64,000 nt of DNA from Novakomyces olei (taxonomy: Eukaryota; Ascomycota; Novakomycetes; Novakomycetales; Novakomycetaceae): assembly GCA_016906335.1 (NCBI GenBank), contig JADEYG010000009.1:1479001-1543000 (forward strand). Reading direction: 5' to 3'. The position numbers were made by a program, and so were the translations under genes. Shown piece after piece: positions 33,501 to 44,585 of this stretch; the first letter of the stretch is position 1, and each line of letters starts with the position of its first letter. A model generated the notes under the pieces. The model did no database searches. It was given only the letters and a program-made list of their open reading frames with translations, and was not told the origin of the DNA.

Positions 33501-36443
33501 AAAAAAAATCAAGCAAGGCTGTCGCTATCAGTGGCGAAATCGAGCTGATTGCTTGTGAAGTAATTGCCTTTTCAAGCGCTCCTCTGTCCTCCAGAACGAC
33601 TTGCCGGCTTTTGCTTGATTCAGCAGTGGCAGAGTTTAGTGGCCCCGACGAGTACCTCGCCGGGTTTGTTGAAAAGGCGCACATTAAACTCTCCGGCACG
33701 AGTCCAAAGGCCAAAACTGACCTGTTCCAGGTCGCTTGGGAGGTGAGTGAGACACTCGAGTTTGCTGATATTGGGTGCCTGGCGAGTCTTAAAGCCGAGC
33801 TGCAGTTTAAGAAAACGGCTCCTTACCTGTCCGTCAGCCTTAAATCCACAGACCCGGACCAGTTGAACGTGAGCCTCTCTAGCTGTGCCGATTCAACAGC
33901 GAGCCTGCTGGCCTTTGTCGATGATTTAAAGGCGGCCCAGCAGCTACCGGCTGCTCTGCCTGGCCAGAAGGAAGGCTCAGAGACAGAGACAGAGGCAGAG
34001 ACAGAGCCAAAGGCAGAGCCAAAGGCAGAGCCAAAGGCAGAGCCAAAGGCAGCACTGTCTGCGAGCGGCACTGATCTCCACATGTCTCGGCTGATAGACG
34101 AGGACGCGTTTGGTCCAAACGCAGTGTTTGAGCCTAAACTTGTTCGGCTGCCGGAGGACGAGCCTGGGATGAAGGACGGGATTGTGGTCGACGGCAGTTT
34201 GGTACAGGATCCGGAGCTGATTGAGAGCTACTATGGCCAATCGGCTCCAGTGTCTGTGGCACTTGAGGCCTCTAATTGTAGTGGCAAAGCTGGCTCAGCT
34301 GGCTCGAGTGGCACAGAGGCCACTGTCCGACGAAAAGAGTCTCCGCCTGTAAATGCTGACAATAAGGGAGACAACGACGCAGAGACGAGCAGAGTGCGAG
34401 TAAGCTTACGTGACGAGTCCGATTTTGTTGTGGACGAGGACCATTTTATGAGCAATACAGTTCTGCTCGATATAGGAAAGGAGACGCGTGAGGCAGTTCC
34501 AGAGTTTATGCTGAAAGCCAAAGGCATTCGAGCCGACTGGAAGCTTTACGACGGGTACGACTGGACGTCTACGCGTCAGGCTTTAGCCGCGTATACGGGA
34601 TCGAGACCGGAGCGGCAAGAGCAGCCGAGCCGGGCAGCAGCCGAGGGTACTGGCCAGAGTGCCAGCAGAGTGGCCGCCTCCAGCTCGGGAAGCTTGCCAA
34701 GCTCGGCAAGTTCTGCTCTGCCGCCTTTACTGCCTCCACGAAAGAATGAGCCAGTTGATCCTCTGCAGAGCACAGTAGACAGTGCCATTTTCCACGGCCA
34801 AAAGGCAGATCAAAACGCAGACCAAAAAGCCCAAAAAACAGACCAAAAAGCCCAAAAAACAGACCAAAAAACAGACGAAAAACCAGACCAAAAAGCCCAA
34901 AAAACAGACGAAAAAACAGAAAAAATAGACTTTGGCAGGACAATGGCCCGTATGAACAAGCAGACGCTGCAGTCGGTTCGGTCAGCAGAGGCCAAAGCTC
35001 GAGTCTGCCTGTCCGGGCTGTCTGCGAGTGCCGATATTTATGGCGGTGGAGGCCCAACAAAAGGCAGTTCTCTCGTACGGAGCAACAGCCGTATTGTCCT
35101 CGACGAGGTGGAGATTATCGACAATGTGCCCACGTCTACGTGGAACAAGTTCCTGACCCAGTTTCGAACCGGCGACGCAAAGTACCTGGGCCAGCCAATG
35201 CTCTCTGTCGACCTGACCAGCACAGCTCCACTGGCAGAACTGCTGGCGACAGAGGTTCTAATCTCGGTCAAGTGCCTCCCTGTGCGCCTGCATGTGGACC
35301 AGGACACTCTGGATTTTTTGCTGCGCTTCTTTGAGTTCCAGCGTGGACCGGTTGAGGAGGCAGCATCAGCAGGAGAAACTGCCCTCGGCCCACAGGGCTC
35401 AGTATTCGTACAGAGGTTCGAGTGCCAGGACGTGGCAGTCCGGCTGGACTATAAGCCAAAGAAGGTCGACTATGCTGGGCTCCGTGCCGGCAATACGACA
35501 GAGTTTATGAACTTTTTCACCCTCGAAGAATCGGATTTCGTACTGCGCCACGTTATCCTCCACGGAGTCCCTGGACTGCCTCGGCTGGCTGAGGCATTGA
35601 ACGGGATCTGGATGCCTGATATCCGCACAAACCAGCTCACGGGAGTCCTCGCCGGCCTCGGGCCGATCAGGTCGATCGTGTCCCTCGGCGGAGAGGTCCG
35701 TGACCTCTTCCTTGTGCCCCTCAGGAACTCGAGGCAGGACGGACGGTATTTTTACCACGTCAACAGGAGCGTAGCCGCTTTTGCTCAAAATACAATCTCT
35801 GAAGCTGCAAGACTGGGCGCCAGATTTGCAATAGGAGCACAGAATTTCTTGGAGACGGCGGACGGGTACCTCACCAGCCAAAACAGTATTAACCATATTA
35901 ATATTAACAATATTAATAATATTAATGGCGTTAATGGCATGAACCATATTGCCGCCAGCAGCCGGTACTCTCAGCAGCCAGCGAGCGCTCGGCAAGGCGT
36001 TTCCGACGCTGTGACGAGTGTGCAGAGGAACATGAGCACTGCCGGACAGGCATTGAGGCATATTCCCGCGGATATTAGAGACGGCGATGGATCAGCTGCC
36101 AGAGCAGTTGCCCGGGCAGTACCGCGCGCTGTGCTGCGGCCCATGATTGGAGCCTCTGAGGCTATTTCCAATACTCTGTTTGGGATCCGTAACGATATTG
36201 ATCCAGAGTCGCTTGCTCGGGTTAATGATGTATGTATATGACTAGAGATTGTTCAAAGTAGAATGCTGGAAGGAAAAGGAAAAGAAAAAGAATTATAGAG
36301 AAGAAAGGGAAAAGACAAAAGTGAAAGAAAAAGTGGATAAAAGCATTGAATAATACAAACCAAGAAACTATTCATTTACTGAAACATTTACTAACTGTTA
36401 GAAATATGCACGTGTGGGACGAGAAAGGACGACAGGGCAGTGA
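30596..36443 (+). CDS. ATG2: Autophagy protein Atg2, bridge-like lipid transfer protein
   Basis: Two exons, 30596-36229 and 36402-36443, 1891 residues, longer than yeast Atg2 (about 1590) because of disordered inserts. The N-terminus has the chorein-type start (DFLPRDLQKRVVRSLVASSI, then FELGRGVLALHNVSL). The C-terminus has strong Atg2 motifs: TGVLAGLGPIRSIVSLGGEV, ARFAIGAQNFLE and AVLRPMIGASEAISNTLFGI. Atg2 moves phospholipids from ER to the growing autophagosome membrane together with Atg9 and Atg18. The first in-frame ATG is 30596. The open frame continues a few codons to a stop inside the intron (GTATGT donor, TTTACTAAC branch); splicing gives a KYARVGRERTTGQ tail. Three PPLPPR-like proline motifs and a DQKAQKTDQK repeat lie in the inserts. 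Confidence 0.92.
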
Positions 36444-36830
36444 TCAAGAGGCTTAGAAATGGATGAGTGTTGTGAGTTTGCGACGGGTATAAATAACATT
36501 TAATTATGGAAATAATTCATGGAACTGCGATGAATAAAGCGACAGGACGGCGACGGCGACAGTGGTGGACAGTGTTGTTTTCTTTGGGTAGGAGTAATGG
36601 ATTCACGTATAATAATGAATAATAGTGCTTAAAGTTTAGGTTGTAATGAAGACTGGTATTACTGCGGTGTCCAAATCCACCCACTAATCACAACTATTTA
36701 ATGTGAATTTAGTATATACTAAACAGCCTTGGGCGTGATTGACGGTAAATGTCCTGGTCCCATAAAAGAGTAATTAAACGTCTGTTTCAAAGCCAAATGG
36801 TAGAAATAATTGGACAGTGATAAGTACAAA
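36444..36830. other. Spacer between convergent ATG2 and 36831 gene
   Basis: 3' flanking sequence for both neighbours. No features recognised. Confidence 0.45.
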
Positions 36831-37313
36831 TCAATCCTGAGCTTTTTTGGCTTTAGCGAACGCGTCAGTGACGCCAACGAACCCATAGTGATGATCACGA
36901 GAGCCGTAAAACTCGTGCGACGGCAGTTCGGGAACTCTCCACTGCTTTGGTCTCAGCTTTAGCACTATATCAACGGCCTTTGCCTCTTGATCCGAGAGTT
37001 TAGGCGATACTCGGATCCTATGGGCGGTCTGTGGAGCACACCATCGCTTTAACTGTTGCTTTTGCGCCTCGTTCAAGGGTAAAAACTCTACCGTTCCTGT
37101 TAGATCATTTGACGCGGAAAAGGGCTGGGGCGTTAGTCTGCAGTGAAACGATCTGCTTCCTACCGTATTTTGTGTCAAAAGACAAACCGGTGCAATTTGC
37201 GTACTGAACCATTTCTCTAATTCAGCATAAAACGAGAGTGTAAAGACATATTTTGGCTGCTGGAAAAAGCTCTGTACCCGCCAGTGAAACACCCGGGCCG
37301 ATCGGCCCTGCAT
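36831..37313 (-). CDS. Uncharacterised 160-residue protein, possibly mitochondrial
   Basis: Single exon starting at the first ATG. I do not recognise the family. The first 20 residues (MQGRSARVFHWRVQSF...) are Arg-rich without acidic residues and could form an amphipathic mitochondrial targeting helix. The rest is mixed in composition with a conserved-looking C-terminal part (LKLRPKQWRVPEL, then HEFYGSRDHHYGFVGVTDAF) and a Lys/Ala-rich end. There is no membrane segment. Normal codon use and position between two real genes support a true gene. A mitochondrial ribosomal or assembly protein is one guess; nothing in the sequence proves it. Confidence 0.6.
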   Translation of the reverse strand: MQGRSARVFHWRVQSFFQQPKYVFTLSFYAELEKWFSTQIAPVCLLTQNTVGSRSFHCRLTPQPFSASNDLTGTVEFLPLNEAQKQQLKRWCAPQTAHRIRVSPKLSDQEAKAVDIVLKLRPKQWRVPELPSHEFYGSRDHHYGFVGVTDAFAKAKKAQD

Positions 37314-37320
37314 GTATTTA

Positions 37321-37384
37321 TTTTAATTATATTTAATTGTATTTAATTGTATTTAATTGTGTTTAATTGTATTTAATTGTTCTT
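37321..37384. repeat. 10-bp repeat TATTTAATTG
   Basis: Five to six copies of TATTTAATTG upstream of the 36831 gene and downstream of GYP1. Confidence 0.8.
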
Positions 37385-37601
37385 ATTATATATAATTATA
37401 TATAATTATTATTAATTGTATTTACAATTACAGAAATATTTGATGATTTTGATATTTGATTATATTCACGAGTTCAATTATAATTATATTCATGTTATCG
37501 GTATATTCAAATTATACTACAGTAGTCGGTATTATACTAAATCATCTGCCGATAAATACAAAGATCCTTTTCCATCATAGCGTATAATGATTAGGAAAAA
37601 A

Positions 37602-39662
37602 TTAGCGCGATTGTGGTGTGGTGGCAGCTGAACGTAAATGCGCTCCAGCTCCACTGAAAAGTGATTTCCAAAGAAAGGCTTCGGAAAGTAGCAATTCGAT
37701 CTGCTGTTCGCCCCAGTCGTGAGTGGGAAGCGACTGGAGGAAAATCATAATCTCCTGGAAATCCATTGTTTGAAGCACAGAGGACCATTTCACCAGAAAG
37801 GCTGCACAAACGTAAAGATGAAACTCGGTAAATCCAGTCGATCCTTCCGCTAAGTACGTGTCCCACATACGAATTGTATTATTGACTGAAAGCTCTCGCA
37901 TTAACAAGCAATTCATCCACCGAAAACTAAACTGCATAAATTCAACTCCTTCATCCGCTAAATGCTGAGCCAAAGGTGCATCAATACGAAACGTTAATTC
38001 TCGCAAATTGGCTACCTGTCTATGGATACCAGGCTGTGCATGTATATAGTTGTCCTGGACATCATCCAGCAATTTTGAAAGGCACCAAAAGCTATCAGCC
38101 TCGATAGCATCGAGCACTTGCAGCGGCAGCAGCGAGGGATCAAATTGTTCGGGGTCCCGGTCTATGTAACTGGATAAAAAGACTTCAAATAACGGAGTCA
38201 CTAGATCATTTATGCCCTGCACGTACCCGCTCGCCGGGTGTCGCATTGCCCAAGAGTATAATATGCGTTCCAGGCACTGTAGTATTAGAGAAGATTGTTA
38301 TAAATAAATAAACATATATATATATATATATTCCCAAATCCGACCTACCCTTTGTGTAGCAACTTGCTGGTACAGTAAGATTTGAGGGTTAGTTCGAGGC
38401 ACATCAATATGAACTTGATGGTAAATTGCCTGATCTAAACTCTCCGGCCCTTGGCTAAAGTACCGTTTAGCACCGGCAAAGTACTCCTGCCTTTTCCTCG
38501 CCAGCGTGGCTGCTCTTCGATCTGCATTCGCGGGCAAATAGCCCAAAAGAAGTTGCCAGACCACGGGCCTGAGCTCTTGAGGCACTCCGTTCCACGCCAG
38601 TCTTCGTAAGGCCTTGCAGTCGACAGTAGACATGGTTAAAACACGCTTGAACTTCTCAATTCGAGCAATTCGAGCACTGCGCTCTTCCAGATCCGATCTG
38701 GAACTTGTACTACTCGGTCGTAAAGCAGCTAAAGAACTGCTATTTGGTAGACGTGACACGATACACGAAGGATCGTGCATTATTTCTTTTAAGTTTGATT
38801 TTATCGCCTGCTCTAAGCCTCCACGTTGAACCTGTTCAAGTAAGGATTCACTGGCTGCCATTACCGTCTCAGGCACAGTGTTTTCCCTGCGTAATGGTTT
38901 CCCCCGTAAATCATCGTCGTTAATATCGCATTGCCAATCGTCCTCGGTTTGCTTCATGTAATCATTAAATCGGGCTAATTTGGACGAGTGTCCTGCATGC
39001 CTCGGAGAGCCCGCACGTTGTGGCGACGATGGAGTGTGCGGCCGTGATGAGTTTCTGACTGTTAGCTTTTGGGAAGGCAGGCTATAAAACGAGGATAGAA
39101 TGGTTGGGGCAATAGCGAAAGGCTTAGTCTGAAAAGTATGAAAAGATTGGAAAGATAAAAGCAGTATAAAACTTATTAAAAAATCCAGATCGAAAAAGGA
39201 CCATAAGTAAAATTGATAAAGCACATCATGAGCGGCCATTAAGCGAAATCAACGAGGAAATAAACGAAATTAATTTGAGCTTGAATTTAAATTTAAATTT
39301 AAATCTAAATTTAAATCTAATTTTAATTTTGATTTCGAATTTGATTTCGAATTTGAATTGAAAAAGACGTTTCAAGAAAGAGTCACAAACAATAAGCATT
39401 GTTAATATCACTTACTTTTCCTCATACTTGAGTGCATCTACGTGTGAATAAGCAGCGCCCACTATACGCCCATTAGCGGAGCGAGTTCGTTCCCTTCACA
39501 GATCAGCAACAAGAAAAAACATTTAAAAATTTACCGCGACAGACGCAGCCGACCCGCCAGACTGTTTGTTTAGTCAATCTCGAAGTTTACAGGTCATATT
39601 ACTCTAAAGAGTCTGCACACGTTAGCCCAAAGATCAAACGCAGCCTTACCAATCTGAGTCAT
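37602..39662 (-). CDS. GYP1: TBC-domain Rab GTPase-activating protein, Gyp1/TBC1D22 type
   Basis: Six predicted exons, 39650-39662, 39603-39612, 39535-39561, 39416-39493, 38349-39081 and 37602-38276, 511 residues. The TBC domain is unmistakable: RRLAWNGVPQELRPVVWQLL, the arginine-finger motif HIDVPRTNP, the glutamine-finger motif HPASGYVQGINDLVTP, EADSFWCLSKLL and FRWMNCLLMRE. Gyp1 switches off Ypt1/Rab1 at the Golgi. The N-terminal exons are small and less certain: frame continuity requires a 10-nt microexon between introns of 37 and 41 nt, and the third intron (39494-39534, 41 nt) ends in AAG. The assembled N-terminus reads MTQIDSLDLAGRLRLSRERT. The catalytic domain is certain and the first three exons are tentative. 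Confidence 0.88.
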
Positions 39663-40328
39663 TTCGGGCTGCGACCGCGACTATAATTAGAACACTTTGA
39701 ACTCCACGAAACCCTTACTGCGCTGTTCATACTGAAGGCTGAAACGCGCTAATCTTCTCGCCTAGACCATCGTCGTCTACGCCGAACTGCCACAAAGTCC
39801 GTCGCCCGTGTACGTATTATCTCAACTTACGTTAAATAGAGACTGTATGGATAATAAGAATAAATACAGTATTTATTAGTTAATAGTTTACTAGTTTACT
39901 TGCGTGTTGTTTCTTCCGTGTTTTATACACGCAGCGTGGAGATGATATATCAATATTTATCAATATTATCCACATATATCCATATTTTTATGGTTTTTGT
40001 TTTATGTTCTGTGTTCTAAGCTTATTGGTTTTTTTTGCGTGGATTAAGAGAGTAGGAAAAATATGAAAATAAAATATTTACAATAGTCGTGAAATGTACG
40101 CTTAAATGCTCTGTCTTGTAAAGTAATTTCCTGTAATATTAGTATTACTGCCAATATCAGTCAGCATCGTTATCAATATTAGTATTTATTAATATTAATA
40201 TTATAAATGCCGTAGGTATGTGCCCCGTACGTAGTAAACTGTGAAACTGTGTTTTTATTTAATTAATATATTAATTATTATTTTATAGTGTATAGCGCAC
40301 GTACTTTGTATGACCGCAAAGGCTTACG
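39663..40328. other. Divergent promoter region GYP1 / ankyrin gene
   Basis: AT-rich spacer with TAATATTAATATT runs near 40180-40200 and no recognisable gene. Confidence 0.45.
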
Positions 40329-41425
40329 ATGGCGGAGGAGACAAAAGGTGCAACTAAGGGTATGGCAAACCTGTTGGATAATGCATTTGCATACCCAATT
40401 TGCCAATGGGCTAATTTAGTTAGAGGAGCAACTTTTTGGCGCAGCTCGCGCGGACAATTTGGAACTGCTTCAAAGTCTCGTCGAGGAATTGCAACCGGAT
40501 CCAGTCGCGTTCCTGAACAAGGTCCGTGATCCGCTCGGGAACAGCGTGCTACATTGCTGCTGTGCATACAATAGTCGGGATTGCCTCAATTATTTGCTCG
40601 ACATTGATAAACTTGACCTTGATGTGCCGAATACTTTAGGTACTGGTTTTGTTATGCCTCAAGGCTTCTGTGGACGCATCTGACCAATAGCCGGCGACAC
40701 GCCTCTACATGTTGCAGTACAAGCGGCCCGCAAGTATCCCGAAGCCGTTGAAATGGGTATACATTTTATTCTATTCATTTAATTCTTTTTATTTATTCTA
40801 TTCCGTTTATTTATTCTATTTTTATTCTATTTTTATTAGTTTATTTTTATTATTCTATTTATTTATTTATTTTGCCATTATTGATGAGTGTCTTTGAGTT
40901 TTTGTGATTTGTAACTATTTTTCTAGTTTAGACTTGATATATTTCTGGTTTTAAGGGCTTCTTTACTCTGTCCACTTTTTGTATCCTCAAACTCGTATTT
41001 TACTAGCCTTTGCGCCCAAAAGATACTGCTTTTGTGAACGCCTCCCCATATCCAATTTACATCATCGTGCTCTTTTCTTTTTCTGCTGGTTTCGTATCAC
41101 ATCGCGGATCTATCTAATTTTTAGTGGACTGGCTGGTTGACGCTGGAGCGCGTGTAAAGTAGGAAGCGAGTTCTTTCTCTCTGCTGACTTTGCAGTGTGC
41201 TTAATAAGGACAAATTAAAGCCTATCGATATGGTCCCGGGTGACCAGGAGGAAATGCGTGACATTCTAAAGAACGCAGCTTTAATTGACTTGGCTGGTGG
41301 CGATGCTATAGATGGTATATACTTGCCCATACGGCTTTTCAGTCGTGCCGTGCTAATACTCAGATGACGATGAGTCAGACAACGGCGATAGCGCATCGGA
41401 CAACGAAGGGTCTTCTCCGGAATAG
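40329..41425 (+). CDS. Small ankyrin-repeat protein (yeast YGL242C-like)
   Basis: Predicted exons 40329-40359, 40424-40639, 40691-40756, 41125-41153, 41209-41314 and 41364-41425, about 169 residues. Ankyrin motifs are spread over the exons: LFGAARADNLELLQSL, DPLGNSVLHCCCAYN, AGDTPLHVAVQAA and VDWLVDAGAR, followed by KPIDMVPGDQEEMRDIL and an acidic Asp/Glu/Ser tail. The overall order resembles the small fungal ankyrin proteins around yeast YGL242C, whose role is unknown. One junction is unsettled: after GAR the best family match (VLNKDKLKP) needs a CAG acceptor that breaks the frame, whereas an AAG acceptor 13 bases on keeps the frame but drops residues. The first donor could also be GTGCAA rather than GTATGG. 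Confidence 0.75.
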
Positions 41426-41976
41426 CTTCAGAGACTATATCTCCATAATTTCTCATATAAACATACGTTTTGGGTTACGTAGTTTTAAGACCTTGTGATG
41501 AATAGCTTGTAATCTAGCTCTTAATCTCTTTTTAATTGGCACGAGATCTCACTGAGCTGGGTTTAAAACTTGTGTTTTCAAATCCAATTTGCCTTACTCG
41601 GAACTATAATACTATACAAAATACATACTGAATATGCTGAGCTTTTCTAAATATGAGAAGAATTTTATGGTATCATAACAATCAAAATTCGTTTGGGGAA
41701 AAGAGGAGGGGAAAATAAGGCAGTAGCACCTTTAAATCTGTCCTACTCTTTGTTAAGACCCAATTTTAAACCAGGAACCTCTTGATGACACAGTAATAAA
41801 ATAGGCGTATTTTGGGTATCAGAGACGAGTCGTACAATTTTGAATTAGTCGCCATCGTCGTAAACAGATTCCAGTTGAAACTCCTGTTGATGAAAATTTG
41901 AGCTCAAAAATAAGGGAATCATCAAGTTTGTCTTTCAATTTTCTTGCCATACTTATCCACAAAATCTAACCGACTT
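41426..41976. other. Spacer between convergent ankyrin gene and CEM1
   Basis: 3' flanks of both genes; nothing else recognised. Confidence 0.45.
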
Positions 41977-44162
41977 TCAACGATACTTTGTGAAGCATAA
42001 AGTGGCATTTGTCCCACCAAATCCAAAACTATTAGTCAGAGCTGCATTGACCTCAGCTTCTTGTGGTTGTTTAGGCACAAAATTGAATTCGTAGTCTTCG
42101 TCTTCATCACCGGGCGAATCTAAATTCAATGTAGGAGGCAATACATTCTGTTCAGTAAGCACAAACTCTTATAAAAAGAGAACAGACTAAATTGGCGTCA
42201 AAAAATAAAAAAATAAATAAAAAAAGCACAAACACACAGAAGAGAAAGAAAAAGAAAAAAGAAAAAGCAAGAAAAGAAAGTAAAATATGATTCAGCTCGA
42301 CCAAATGATAATGATGGGAATAATTACGTTGTGTATAGCCAGGATTGTCGCAATTGCCTCAACAGAGCCAGCAGCTCCAAGCAAATGACCAATCGCACCC
42401 TTGATGCTACTGACAGAAACGTCGGAGGGCCTATTCTTTCCGTCAGATCTGAGCATGAGCCGATGAATGGCCGAATATTCGGCAGCATCTCCCAGTAGAG
42501 TACTAGTTGCATGAGCATTGATATAATCAATATTGTTGGCTGAGAATCCAGCACGGCTGAGTGCCCTCGACATGGATAGAAACGCACCATTGCCTTTTGG
42601 ATGCGGAGCCGTCATGTGATGAGCGTCTCCACTTAAGCCATAGCCTCGTAGCTCTCCGTATATTTTTGCACCTCTCTCTTTAGCGTGTTCGAGCTCCTGA
42701 CAGGGTCAGTCGACTGATAAATATTTCTCGCACGCATTAAACTTTGAATTCAGACAAGTGTAAAACGAATAAAAAGATTATGAGGCTCGTCTGGTATGGT
42801 TAAAAATAAGATTTCAGCACAAGTTAGGTGCAAATCTTCAAGGCGCCCTTGAGGTGCACTTACACAAGACGAGTTTCAAATAATAAATAAAGGTTATTGC
42901 GTTCAAGACTTGTATAAACCGGGTTGTAGTAGTCTCAAATTACATATTACAATATCCAATTCAAGTTGGACAATGAACGTTTCAAATAAATAAGCGGTAC
43001 GTGGGGAAAAGGACACAAAGCATATAGTGTTAAGGGAAATATAGAGCTAAGGGAATAATACCTCCAAGACAACGATCCCGGCTCCTTCACCTAGTACAAA
43101 ACCCGCACGCTTTTTATCAAACGGCCGCGATGCAGTTTGAGGATCGCAATCAACAGCCAAACTTTTGGCCCTAGATTCATTAGCAGAGATTCAAATTTTT
43201 GTTTAATTACCGTGCAAATCCAGCAATAGCCAATGGATGTAAAGGCGCCTCTGTGCCTCCAGCCAGCATAATATCGGCATCACCATATTCAATAAATCGT
43301 GATGCGTCACCAATTGCGTGGGCGCCTGTTGTACACGCAGTAGCAGCCGCGTGATTGGGGCCTGCAAAGCCAAAGTGTATACTCACGTGTCCCGCAGCCA
43401 TATTGGCGAGGATCTTTGGTACAAACATGGGCGATACTTTGCGAAACCCCTGAGGCCCGTCAGTACTGAGTCAGAAAACGATCCATTATGAATTGAACTT
43501 GAAACAGAGACTATCATAATAAAAATAATAATAAAAATAAAAACAACAAAATGATGATTAAAATAGGAAAATAAAATAAAATGTGTTAAAAAAAAAGAAT
43601 TGAAATAGCCTTGGAGACAGGCTTTGAGCAGTAAAAAAGTGCAGGCTTACACGTTTATCGAACGCGATTGACGTATCGTATACATCCTGTAAGCTGCCAA
43701 TACCAGAACCAATGCACACACCCGTTTTCAAGCGATCTTGTTCGGAAATGTCTGATATTCCAGCGTCGGTTACGGCTTCTTGCGCGGCGCAAAGAGCGTA
43801 CTGCGTAAAGAGAGCCGTAGTACGGGACAGCTAGAGCGAAAATGCAAGTTTAGTAGGCGCGCTTTTTCATCGAGAGGATAAGTGAATAAAAGAATAATAT
43901 TTAATTCATTTAAACTAAATAATAAATGGTTTTTTCATACTCCAGAGGGCACTTTATCTGTGCTCCAGCCTTCAGTTTCACCTGTCGCCTCTGTCGCGCT
44001 TGGAACTGGCGCAGCAATTTCCACAGGCAGATTCGTAGGTAGGCGGTCTTTGATAGACCGAACTGCGCTGCAGCCGGATAACAGGCCGCGCCATAGCGCT
44101 GTGACGCCCACACCAAAGGGCGAAACTGACCCAAGGCCAGTTATTACCACCCGGCGCGTCAT
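41977..44162 (-). CDS. CEM1: Mitochondrial beta-ketoacyl-ACP synthase (type II FAS)
   Basis: Six exons, 43941-44162, 43651-43830, 43211-43449, 43062-43170, 42328-42696 and 41977-42147, 429 residues (yeast Cem1 442). It starts [19 protein letters not shown], the usual KAS II opening. The catalytic Cys lies in [12 protein letters not shown], the two active-site His in [12 protein letters not shown] and [12 protein letters not shown], and the glycine-rich [10 protein letters not shown] loop closes the domain. The enzyme condenses malonyl-ACP in mitochondrial fatty-acid synthesis, which supplies octanoate for lipoic acid. The start MTRRVV leaves no long presequence, so import would rely on a very short or internal signal, or an upstream exon was missed. 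Intron 43171-43210 is 40 nt. Confidence 0.93.
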
Positions 44163-44585
44163 TTGACTAGACTAATTAGGTGCGATTTTTAGTAATTTAA
44201 GTACGTACCGCTATTATTATACACTTATTGTATGTGTTTTGCGAGCGATTACTCTGTCTTACATTGACACTACATAAAACGTCTGACGCCTAGACTCACG
44301 GGACCCGTCCATTTATTTTCGTCGTCTTTTTTAAGTGGTTTCCTTTTATGATTGGTTGAAGCTTCTGGGAGAATACATTAACCCTAACCCTTATCATTAT
44401 ATATGGCCGATTATAAGGGCCGTTATGTACCATCTGCCCTCGTTTCAATTCGACGTCTTTTGCTCGATCCCTTTGTACTATTTTAAGGGCTATATTATAT
44501 TTTAAGGGTTACATTACAAAAGCAGGGTTTTCAGCCAGTAACAGATCAAAGTTCGGGCTGCTTGTCGCTCAAGGCTGAATTCACA
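44163..44585. other. Divergent promoter region CEM1 / HRP1
   Basis: It contains the telobox at 44380-44391 and no recognisable gene. Confidence 0.5.
44380..44391 (+). promoter_or_regulatory. AACCCTAACCCT box upstream of HRP1
   Basis: Perfect duplex AACCCT, the same as at 3996, about 195 bp before the HRP1 start and 218 bp before the CEM1 start. Likely target of a TTAGGG-binding Myb factor by analogy. Confidence 0.45.
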
